A stretch of 32,158 nt of DNA, from assembly GCF_001644035.1 (NCBI RefSeq), contig NZ_LUUG01000084.1, positions 1 through 32,158 on the forward strand, in the 5' to 3' direction. The stretch is from Methylomonas methanica. Lineage in GTDB: Bacteria; Pseudomonadota; Gammaproteobacteria; Methylococcales; Methylomonadaceae. Below, in pieces: positions 25,512 through 32,158 of the stretch. Numbering within the stretch: position 1 is the stretch's first letter; every line of letters starts with the position of its first letter. Both the position numbers and the translations under genes were made by a program. The notes under the pieces are model-generated. The model was not told where the DNA came from. It searched no databases and saw only the letters and a program-made list of their open reading frames with translations.

Positions 25512-26435
25512 ATGAATCTTAATCAATTGGAATTGCTGCGAGTTTTGCAGGAAACCGATTTCAATTTGAGCAAAGCCGCAGAAAAAATGCACGTGGTGCA
25601 ATCGGCGGTTAGTCGGCAACTCCAGTTGTTTGAAATAGAAGTGGGCTCGCCGCTGTTTGTCAGACAAGGGAAGAAACTCACCGGTCTGACGCCTTTGGGC
25701 GAAAAGATTATGGAAGAAGTTGATTTAATCAATCAGGCTAAAAAAAATATCCAACTGATTGCCGACGACTTTCTGGAGAACAGCAACGGCACTTTACGGA
25801 TAGCTACTACGCATACGCAGGCCAAATATTTACTGCCGGAACCGATAGGCCGTTTTAGGCGCAAATATCCGGGCATTAAAATCTATATGGTGCAATCGTC
25901 ACCGGATAATCTGATTAACTTGTTACACCGGCATCAGGCCGACATCGCCATCTGCACCGAAAAACTGGATGAAGACGATAAATTAGTGGTCAAGCCTTGT
26001 TATCACTGGCATCACGTCGCCGTGGTTCCACTCGGCCATCCGCTGGCGGAAGGCGAAATAAGCCTGCAACGGCTATCAGCAGAGCCGATTCTGACCTACA
26101 CCCCAGGCTTTACCGGCCGAACGACCATAGAAAAAGCCTTTTATAACGCGCATTTGCCGCTGGATATTACGTTGGCGGCGGCCGATTCCGACGTGATTAA
26201 AACCTATGTGCGCCTGGGGATGGGCGTGGGGATTATCGCCGGCACGGCATACGAGGCAGTCAAGGATAGCGATCTGCTTGCCATAGACCTGTCCGGCTTG
26301 ATACCCAGTTCCACCACGAAAATTGCATATCTGAAGCAATTGTACGTACCCAATTACTGCCGTTATTTTATCGACGAATTGCTGGCTGAGGCGGACCGGA
26401 AAAGTCGGGAACGAGGCGAAGGTTTTGACGCTTAA
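25512..26435 (+). CDS. cysB: CysB-type LysR-family transcriptional regulator
   Basis: The 307-residue protein has a LysR winged-helix N-terminus (residues 1-60, NLSKAAEKMHVVQSAVSRQL). Its effector domain shows the CysB/Cbl signature ATTHTQAKYLLP, with Thr and Gln residues that contact sulfate or N-acetylserine in CysB. The MVQSSPDNLINLL stretch and the GMGVGIIAGTAY block also match this group. CysB proteins activate sulfate uptake and cysteine synthesis genes. No sulfur genes are adjacent, which is common for CysB. TTAGGAGC just upstream supports the ATG. A dyad with a TATAAT box in the leader suggests autoregulation. Confidence 0.9.
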   Translation: MNLNQLELLRVLQETDFNLSKAAEKMHVVQSAVSRQLQLFEIEVGSPLFVRQGKKLTGLTPLGEKIMEEVDLINQAKKNIQLIADDFLENSNGTLRIATTHTQAKYLLPEPIGRFRRKYPGIKIYMVQSSPDNLINLLHRHQADIAICTEKLDEDDKLVVKPCYHWHHVAVVPLGHPLAEGEISLQRLSAEPILTYTPGFTGRTTIEKAFYNAHLPLDITLAAADSDVIKTYVRLGMGVGIIAGTAYEAVKDSDLLAIDLSGLIPSSTTKIAYLKQLYVPNYCRYFIDELLAEADRKSRERGEGFDA

Positions 26436-26656
26436 TGAGATATCGGACAATCAGTCCCTTTTGTTTGAGTACAGCTAAAGTGCGTGAAATCCGGCATATG
26501 GCGTCATTTATTTAACATAGATTAATAAAAAATTATCGGGTTTGGAGCCTTGTCGGTTGTCTAGCTGTTTGATTGAGCAAAAAATTTCTCGTCCGGCTTT
26601 AAATTTGCTGGCAGTTTTCGGTTTAAGCCTAGATACCGAAACCATTAAGCCGGCAA

Positions 26657-27172
26657 ATGTCTTTTCAAGCTCATCAATCTCTGCAAGAGTTGTACGTCAG
26701 TTGCCACGGCGAACTGGAAGCCGCGCTGTTTTCGCGTGTGCGTTGCCGGGAAACCGCTGCGGACATTTGCCAGGAAGCCTTCGTGCGCCTATGTCGTAGC
26801 GAGGACTTGAGCAGCGTCGGCAATCTGAAAGCCTATCTGTTCCGTACCGCGCAAAACCTGTTGATTGATTACTATCGCAGTCAGACCGTACGCAGTGCTG
26901 CGATTGTGGAATGGCCGGACGATACGCCGCCGGAAGTCGAAGACCTGCGCTGCGCGGAAACCGTGGCACTGGGTGAACAGGATTTGGACCGACTGATCGA
27001 GGGCATGGCCAGCTTGTCCCCCTTGAGTCAGCGGATTTTTTACCTCAACCGCTTCGAAGGCTTGAAGCAGCGCGAAATCGCCGAAACGCTGAACATCTCC
27101 CTCCGCACCGTGGAAGAAAACATCAAAAAAGCCTTAGTGCATTGTGCTAAAACCCGGGATGAATCCAAATAG
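26657..27172 (+). CDS. FecI-like ECF sigma factor
   Basis: The 171-residue protein has sigma region 2 (about residues 8-75, ETAADICQEAFVRLC and LKAYLFRTAQNLLIDYYR) and region 4 (about 110-165, LSPLSQRIFYLNRFEGLKQREIA in two overlapping parts, ending in a SLRTVEENIKKAL recognition helix). It is of the iron-starvation FecI type and should direct RNA polymerase to the promoter of the downstream TonB receptor. The ATG at 26657 fits the family start; no strong ribosome site precedes it. The fecR-like gene follows after 68 bases. Confidence 0.94.
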   Translation: MSFQAHQSLQELYVSCHGELEAALFSRVRCRETAADICQEAFVRLCRSEDLSSVGNLKAYLFRTAQNLLIDYYRSQTVRSAAIVEWPDDTPPEVEDLRCAETVALGEQDLDRLIEGMASLSPLSQRIFYLNRFEGLKQREIAETLNISLRTVEENIKKALVHCAKTRDESK

Positions 27173-27240
27173 CGACTGTGGTTTCGGCCAATGGCCTCGT
27201 CTATGATATATCTCCTCCACCGTTCAATCAGGAATTGACC

Positions 27241-28446
27241 ATGTCCACCGAACCGATGCCGGACGATGCCGAGCGTTTGCTGGAGCAGGCTTGCGCATGG
27301 TTAAGCCAATTGCATTCCGGGGAGTTTTCTCAGTCTGCGCGGCAAGAACTGAATGCCTGGCGGGCCGCCGACAGCGCGCACGAACAAGCGTGGCAACGTG
27401 CAGAAAAACTGTGGGTGGGCTTGGGACAACTGCGTGGCCGCCGCGTCATTCCCGGTGCGCAACCCTTACCGGGGGAGGGTGTCTCAAAAGCCAAACTAGA
27501 ACCCTCTCCCCCTGGGAGAGGGCAGGGTGAGGGTATGCAAAGCAATGCTAACTCCTTTACCCCAACCCCTTCATTTATGCCCGCGTGGCTAGATGAGGAG
27601 AGGGAGTTATTACGAGAGACTCCAGGGGGAGGTGGTAGGCAGGCAAACGGCCTGGTAGCCAAATTGGATTCCCGCCTGCGCGGGAATGACGGCCTTAGGA
27701 GTCTTAAAGGCCGCGTCAATACCAGACCCCGCAGCCGCCGTTCTCTCACTTTGGCGGTAGCTTGCTGTGCATTGCTGGCGGTCACGCTCACCGCGCTGTA
27801 TCCACCGGCATTCTGGCGGGCCGATTATCTTACCGGCAAGGGCGAGCAACGCACCGTAACCTTGGCCGACGGCTCGCGAGTAATGCTCAACACGGCCACG
27901 GCGCTGGCGATTCATTTCGACGATAACGTGCGCCGGGTGGAGCTGTTGACGGGCGAAGCTTTTTTCGAAGTGGCTAAAAATGCGCAGCGGCCGTTTGTGG
28001 TCAGCAGCGCTGGCAGTGAAGTCCGGGCAGTTGGCACCGCTTTCAGCGTCCAGCGCCAGTCGGCGCAAACCCAGATCGAACTGGTTGAAGGCATAGTCGA
28101 AATCCAGGATGCACAGCGTCAGCACCGCGAACGGCTGACAGCCGGACAATCGGCGTTGATAGGCGCCAACACTATTGCCTTACAAACTGTAAACCGCTCG
28201 GAAAACATGGCGCTGTGGCGCGATGGCTATCTGCAATTCGATGGCCTGCCGCTGCACCAAGCCGTCGCCCAAATCAATCAATACCGGCCCGGACGGGTCA
28301 TGTTGCTGAATCCGGCGCTGGCCGACAAGCGGATCAGCGGCCTGTTTCGGCTGGATGCGCTGGATCAAGCTATCGCCAGTTTAAAAGCCGCCGTGCCGGA
28401 GCTGCAGATTGTCAACGTCACGCCCTATCTGGTAGTGCTGCGCTAG
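27241..28446 (+). CDS. FecR-like anti-sigma/sensor protein with repeat-derived insert
   Basis: The 401-residue protein has an N-terminal DUF4880 cytoplasmic domain (about 10-60, LNAWRAADSAHEQAW), one membrane helix (168-188), a periplasmic FecR domain (about 203-295, TVTLADGSRVMLNTAT and GEAFFEVAKN) and a C-terminal DUF4974/STN-like part (about 325-400, LPLHQAVAQIN). It relays the receptor's siderophore signal to the ECF sigma factor. Residues about 66-162 have no FecR counterpart; they are rich in Gly, Pro and Arg, and encoded by palindromic repeat DNA. Normal FecR proteins are about 310-330 residues. The ATG at 27241 has CAGGAA six bases upstream; a GTG at 27178 is rejected. Confidence 0.9.
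   Translation: MSTEPMPDDAERLLEQACAWLSQLHSGEFSQSARQELNAWRAADSAHEQAWQRAEKLWVGLGQLRGRRVIPGAQPLPGEGVSKAKLEPSPPGRGQGEGMQSNANSFTPTPSFMPAWLDEERELLRETPGGGGRQANGLVAKLDSRLRGNDGLRSLKGRVNTRPRSRRSLTLAVACCALLAVTLTALYPPAFWRADYLTGKGEQRTVTLADGSRVMLNTATALAIHFDDNVRRVELLTGEAFFEVAKNAQRPFVVSSAGSEVRAVGTAFSVQRQSAQTQIELVEGIVEIQDAQRQHRERLTAGQSALIGANTIALQTVNRSENMALWRDGYLQFDGLPLHQAVAQINQYRPGRVMLLNPALADKRISGLFRLDALDQAIASLKAAVPELQIVNVTPYLVVLR
27455..27735. repeat. Cluster of intergenic-type repeats inside the fecR-like frame
   Basis: CCCTCTCCC-CCT-GGGAGAGGG (27502-27522) is a perfect 9-bp palindrome followed by CAGGGTGAGGG, a very common proteobacterial intergenic repeat. ATTCCCGC-CTGC-GCGGGAAT (27668-27687), followed by GACGG, is the TCCCGC family also seen at 25130. 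Between them are purine-rich repeat-like stretches. The whole block stays in frame with fecR; its limits are approximate. Confidence 0.75.
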
Positions 28447-28456
28447 GCGCTGTTAC

Positions 28457-28534
28457 TTCCCCCTTTGAAAAAGGGGGATTGAGGGGGATTTATCTAAAAA
28501 ATCTCCCCTGGCCCCTCTTTTTCAAAGAGGGGAA
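28457..28534. repeat. Large imperfect palindrome (TTCCCCC repeat, complete copy)
   Basis: The left arm starts TTCCCCCTTTGAAAAAG and runs to about 28491. The right arm (about 28499-28534, ending CTTTTTCAAAGAGGGGAA) is its imperfect complement, leaving a small AT-rich centre. It begins 10 bases after the fecR stop and could end transcription on both strands. It resembles a common intergenic repeat recognised from memory. Confidence 0.7.
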
Positions 28535-28570
28535 ATAAAACCATCGAATCCGAGCCTGGGCGACGTTCAC

Positions 28571-28624
28571 TTCCCCCTTTGAAAAAGTACCCACAAGGGG
28601 CATACAGGGGATCGAGGGGGATTT
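28571..28624. repeat. Second, interrupted left-arm copy of the TTCCCCC repeat
   Basis: The first 17 bases (28571-28587) are identical to the start of the copy at 28457. The sequence then departs for about 20 bases (28588-28607) and returns to a near match (GAGGGGGATTTAT). The right arm is missing. It is a direct repeat of the first copy 114 bases away. Confidence 0.65.
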
Positions 28625-28805
28625 ATCCTAAACTATTCAAGCAAACACCGCCCCGCATAAACATCACCCTCTCAATTTGCCATTGCCAATTTCCCCCGAT
28701 TAAAAAAATTCCCTGACCACCTGATGTGGGTTTTTAAAAAGTTTCCGTCTTAACTAACACCAGCCCGAATGCTGCAGTGTAACCAGACCGAAACCAGGAG
28801 AATCC

Positions 28806-31232
28806 ATGTCCACCGCAAAGTATTGCAAACCTTTCTCAGCCGGCAAGGGCCGGCGCCATGCCGCCAAAGCTGTCTTACTCGCGGCGCTGATCTCGCAAAC
28901 CGCCCACGGCGATGCCGCCGGCAACAAACACCATTTCGACATCCCCGCCCAATCGCTGAATCAGGCCTTACTGATGTTCGGCAGGCAAAGTCAGCAACAA
29001 TTGATGTACGGGACCGACATCGCCGACAACCTGCGCAGCCGTACCTTGCAAGGCGACTATACCGCCGACGAAGCAATCAGGATTTTATTGGGCGATGCGC
29101 CGGTGCAAGCGGTGACGACCGGCGAAGGGGCCATCACCTTGCAGCCGCGAGCGGCGGAACTGCACAACAATCTGGGGCCGCAGACTATGCCGGCGGTGCA
29201 GGTGGTGGGGAAGGCGGCTTATGATGCCACTGATCCCTATAATCCGGATTACCGGTTGCCCAATGCTTCTACAGCGACTAAGACGGATACGCCGATCATG
29301 GAGACGCCGTTTTCGGTGCAGGTCGTGACCAAACAAGTGCTGCAAGACCAACAAGTGACACGTATCGACAAAGCGGTGCAAAACGTAAGTGGGGTAACGC
29401 TTGGAGCAATTAATCAAGGCGCGACAGATGGTTACCAAATCCGCGGTTTCCAAAATAATATTACTTATCGGGATGGAGTTTTAATTCCTACCATTGTCGG
29501 CGGTAGCGCCGGAACTAAGCGAGACACTACCAATATAGAACGAGTGGAAGTTCTCAAAGGGCCGGGGTCTATATTGTTTGGTCGAGCAGAGCCGGGGGGG
29601 ATTGTTAATATTGTCACTAAACAGCCGCATACAACTCCCTATTATGCCCTACAGCAACAGTTTGGGTCATATGATTTCTACCGAACCACCTTGGATGCGA
29701 CTGCACCAATTACAAAGGATGACACTCTGCTCTATAGACTTAACATGTCCTATGAAAACGCAGGCTCTTTCCGAGATTTTATAGAAGGGGAGCGAGTGTT
29801 TGTCGCCCCAGTTCTCAAGTGGAATATTAGTCCGAGAACCCAAGCGACCCTTGAGCTTGAATATCAACACTACAACGATAAACCTGATCCAGGGATCACT
29901 CGAATAGGCGATCGTCCAGCGAATGTTCCATTGGACAGAGCGTTACATGAGCCACTAAACAATAAGAATGTCGGCGATAGAGTGCTAGTTGGATTCAATT
30001 GGTCACATGAGTTCAATGACAACTGGAAGCTAACTCATAGATTTACATCTGAATTTATGGAAAAAGAAAGCAAAACTTTAAACTTTGGCGCAGCCGGAGC
30101 TAATGGTTTGCTTACTCGCAATTTCAACAATGCAACACCTAGCTCACAACGATATTTTACTTCGCTTAATTTGATTGGGAATATTTCAACCGGTGTACTT
30201 AAGCATAAGCTATTGTGGGGCTACGATTATTTTGTTATCGATGACCAGATAACAAATAGATATGGTGGATCGGTTTCGGGATTTAATATTTTCATCCCGG
30301 TTTATTTAATAACATCCCCTGCTTTAACGAAACGGGATGATCAAGGATATACCCAGTCCTGGCACGGGTTGTATTTTCAAGACCAAATTGAGCTTCCTTA
30401 CCATTTCCATGCACTTGGTGGACTTCGTTACGACAATGCCGAAGGGATAAACAATATTCTTGGACGCGTCACCGAATCAGTTGATCATATTAGTCCTCGT
30501 GGTGGTTTATTATGGCAGCCAGTCAATTGGCTTTCACTTTATGGTAGCTATACCGAAAACTTTGGTGGCACCAATAGTTTATTTAATACGGATGGAACTT
30601 CGCTCCCACCAGAAAGTGCTCAACAATGGGAAACAGGTTTTAAAACAGAATTTTGGGATGGGAGGTTAAGAACAACAGTATCTTATTTCGAATTGACTAA
30701 ACAGAATCTTTTTACTGCAATCCCAGGAGACCCAAATGGAAATGGCCGTGCGATTGGTGAAGCTATAAGCAAGGGGATAGAGTTTGATACTACGGGAGAA
30801 ATCATTCCCGGTTGGAATGTTATCGCAACTTACGCTTACACACCCTTTGCAAAAATAACTAAAGATGTTGATCCTACAGGGGGAATTGGTAACCAGGGAA
30901 ATAGATTGTTTTTAGCCCCAAAACATTCCGGAAGCTTTTGGAGTACTTACGAATTTCAAACCAGTGCTTTGCGAGGACTTAAGTTCGGTGCGGGAGCCAT
31001 CGCGCAGGGTCAAAAAGAGGGCAACGCAGGAAATACTTATGAGTTGCCTGGCTTTGTTACAGCAAACCTAATGGCAAGCTACCAAATGAAAGTTGGGAAT
31101 ACAAAAGTAACGACCCAATTCAATGTTGATAACTTACTGGATAAAAACTACTACGCAGGTACTAATAGTGGAAGTTTTATCACCATTGGAACCCCCCGTA
31201 CTTTTATGGGATCGGTTCGAGTGGAGTTTTAA
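28806..31232 (+). CDS. TonB-dependent ferrisiderophore receptor with N-terminal STN signalling domain
   Basis: The 808-residue outer-membrane receptor has a signal peptide (about 1-35), an STN domain (about 45-110, FDIPAQSLNQALLMFGRQS) that contacts the FecR protein, and a plug (about 155-280, ETPFSVQVVTKQVLQDQ, IERVEVLKGPGSILFGR, PGGIVNIVTK). A 22-strand barrel follows, ending in a C-terminal aromatic (VRVEF). This is the FpvA/FhuE-type siderophore receptor layout. FecI and FecR genes directly upstream are the expected regulators. The first ~590 bases are GC-rich like the neighbours, while the rest is distinctly AT-richer, suggesting a recombined gene. The siderophore is not predictable. Confidence 0.96.
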   Translation: MSTAKYCKPFSAGKGRRHAAKAVLLAALISQTAHGDAAGNKHHFDIPAQSLNQALLMFGRQSQQQLMYGTDIADNLRSRTLQGDYTADEAIRILLGDAPVQAVTTGEGAITLQPRAAELHNNLGPQTMPAVQVVGKAAYDATDPYNPDYRLPNASTATKTDTPIMETPFSVQVVTKQVLQDQQVTRIDKAVQNVSGVTLGAINQGATDGYQIRGFQNNITYRDGVLIPTIVGGSAGTKRDTTNIERVEVLKGPGSILFGRAEPGGIVNIVTKQPHTTPYYALQQQFGSYDFYRTTLDATAPITKDDTLLYRLNMSYENAGSFRDFIEGERVFVAPVLKWNISPRTQATLELEYQHYNDKPDPGITRIGDRPANVPLDRALHEPLNNKNVGDRVLVGFNWSHEFNDNWKLTHRFTSEFMEKESKTLNFGAAGANGLLTRNFNNATPSSQRYFTSLNLIGNISTGVLKHKLLWGYDYFVIDDQITNRYGGSVSGFNIFIPVYLITSPALTKRDDQGYTQSWHGLYFQDQIELPYHFHALGGLRYDNAEGINNILGRVTESVDHISPRGGLLWQPVNWLSLYGSYTENFGGTNSLFNTDGTSLPPESAQQWETGFKTEFWDGRLRTTVSYFELTKQNLFTAIPGDPNGNGRAIGEAISKGIEFDTTGEIIPGWNVIATYAYTPFAKITKDVDPTGGIGNQGNRLFLAPKHSGSFWSTYEFQTSALRGLKFGAGAIAQGQKEGNAGNTYELPGFVTANLMASYQMKVGNTKVTTQFNVDNLLDKNYYAGTNSGSFITIGTPRTFMGSVRVEF

Positions 31233-31305
31233 CCAACCAATTTCTAATACAGTCAAGCCTTAAATAGAAGGAAAATTTTCAGGCTTAATCTGTGAATTTA
31301 GTTAA

Positions 31306-32151
31306 ATGACTGCAATGGATATGGCACGCAAAAATCGCCGCAAACTATGGCTAAAACTACATTTGTATCTTGGCCTATTTGCGGGGGCGATCTTCGTCAT
31401 TATTGGCTTAACTGGGAGTTTGTTGGCATTTGAACTTCCATTAGACGAGTGGCTTAATTCTAACCTTATGACCGTTTCCGTTAAAACCGGGCATGAACGT
31501 TACCAGCCAATCGATAAGATTGTCGCATCGGGTATTGGTGCCTTGCCGACCATTGGTAAAGCGATAAGCCTTGATTTCCCGCGACGCGACGGACTTGCGT
31601 TTGCTCTGTGGTTTGAACAGCCATCACCCGATGCGAGCTATCTGGAAAGACATCAAATTTTTATCAATCCCTATACGGCAGAAGTAACAGGGCAGCGGTT
31701 ATTAATCGATTTTGAACGGATATGGCGCGATCCGTTTAAGGATTTTATTTTGCGCTTCCATTATTCATTGGGCCTGGCGAAAGCAGGGATGAATATCGTG
31801 GGCTTTATAGGCTTGGGTTTATTATTTTCTGTATTGACAGGCTTGATTTTGTGGTGGCCCACCCCCGGTAAACTTAGAAACGCACTGACAATCAAGAAAA
31901 ACTCGAGCATTGAACCATTAAATTTCGATTTGCATAAGACTTTTGGTTTTTATAGCGTAATTGTTCTTCTTTTTTTGATTTTATCGGGTGTGTATTTAAT
32001 TTTTCCGGAATACGGTCGCGGCTTGATAAGTGTATTTTCCCCGGTTTCTCCGGCGTGGCCCAACATTCAGAGTGTTTTGCCAGAGCATAATCAAGTACCA
32101 ATCAGTTTTTCTCGAGTTTTAGAGATCACCGACATGCGCTACGAGAAATAG
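31306..32151 (+). CDS. PepSY-associated TM-helix protein, apparently short
   Basis: The 281-residue frame starts MTAMDMARKNRRKLWLKLHLYLGL, followed by a first helix with GLTGSLLAFE, which is the typical start of PepSY-TM proteins next to siderophore receptors. A periplasmic PepSY-like region, a helix pair with LTGLILWWPTPGKL (about 165-195) and HKTFGFYSVIVLLFLILSGVYL (about 211-232) follow. These proteins may help reduce or unload siderophore iron at the inner membrane. Full members are usually about 370-400 residues; this frame stops at 32149, seven bases before the window ends, without the second PepSY region and last helix. A frameshift or truncation is likely, but the continuation is outside the window. 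Confidence 0.85.
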   Translation: MTAMDMARKNRRKLWLKLHLYLGLFAGAIFVIIGLTGSLLAFELPLDEWLNSNLMTVSVKTGHERYQPIDKIVASGIGALPTIGKAISLDFPRRDGLAFALWFEQPSPDASYLERHQIFINPYTAEVTGQRLLIDFERIWRDPFKDFILRFHYSLGLAKAGMNIVGFIGLGLLFSVLTGLILWWPTPGKLRNALTIKKNSSIEPLNFDLHKTFGFYSVIVLLFLILSGVYLIFPEYGRGLISVFSPVSPAWPNIQSVLPEHNQVPISFSRVLEITDMRYEK

Positions 32152-32158
32152 TCAAATC

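Larger units (their letters stand above)
28447..28805. other. Repeat-filled gap between fecR-like and receptor genes
   Basis: The 359 bases contain one complete and one partial copy of a TTCCCCC-type repeat (listed separately) and about 150 further bases without recognisable genes. The ECF-sigma-dependent promoter of the receptor gene should lie in the last 150 bases, but I cannot place its boxes with confidence. Confidence 0.6.

Noticed and set aside
26542..26799. Short plus-strand frame overlapping the start of the ECF sigma gene
   Set aside because: It overlaps sigma region 2 in another frame and has no domain or ribosome site.
27330..27791. Minus-strand frame of 153 codons in the fecR-like gene
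   Set aside because: Much of it is the complement of palindromic repeats, which are open in several frames; the fecR frame explains the region.

Overview
The window looks like a piece of a gammaproteobacterial chromosome, most probably a methanotroph of the Methylomonas/Methylococcales type. This is an inference from gene content, moderate GC, typical Shine-Dalgarno sites and several families of short palindromic intergenic repeats; no marker gene (rRNA, tRNA, pmo, mxa) is present to prove it. No rRNA, tRNA, CRISPR array, integrase or transposase was found. Most of the window reads as core chromosome. Three parts are visibly more AT-rich: the first gene, an orphan gene at 14930-15568, and everything from about 29.4 kb to the right end.

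Left part (1-8 kb). A partial O-acyltransferase/SGNH gene enters from the left edge, followed by a small His-rich glycine-zipper protein. A compact four-gene minus-strand operon then encodes an ATP-grasp-like protein of unknown substrate, a DUF2905 membrane protein, a small alpha/beta hydrolase and a rubredoxin. Next come a YcbB-type L,D-transpeptidase and three small plus-strand genes (two proteins of unknown function and an SRPBCC-fold protein), with a strong hairpin element between them.

Middle (8-19.7 kb). A 3.6-kb nifJ gene (pyruvate:flavodoxin/ferredoxin oxidoreductase) has a structured leader with two convergent perfect DnaA boxes, a 7-bp dyad and a terminator-like hairpin. It is coupled to a dihydroorotate-dehydrogenase-like gene and a DUF4186 gene. 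A GCS2-type glutamate-cysteine-ligase-like gene, a composite repeat, an AT-rich orphan and an AstE/AspA-type zinc deacylase follow. A translationally coupled pair then encodes a three-helix membrane protein and an unusual amidase-SH3-amidase protein that lacks a signal peptide.

Right part (19.9-32 kb). A response regulator with an unassigned output domain precedes a 1308-residue hybrid histidine kinase (sensor, HAMP, three PAS, HisKA, HATPase, REC, HPt). After a repeat-rich gap come a CysB-type LysR regulator and a FecI-FecR-TonB receptor-PepSY iron-uptake module. Here the sigma factor is controlled by the anti-sigma/FecR protein in response to the STN-bearing receptor, and the PepSY protein probably acts in inner-membrane reduction or handling of the siderophore. 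This module is the most remodelled part: fecR carries palindromic intergenic repeats inside its reading frame, two copies of another repeat separate fecR from the receptor gene, the receptor gene changes base composition part-way, and the PepSY reading frame ends early.

No wholly new system can be demonstrated from sequence alone. The best leads are the membrane-protein/double-amidase pair, the repeat-invaded fecR, the nifJ leader and a possible minus-strand small RNA at about 25.3 kb.
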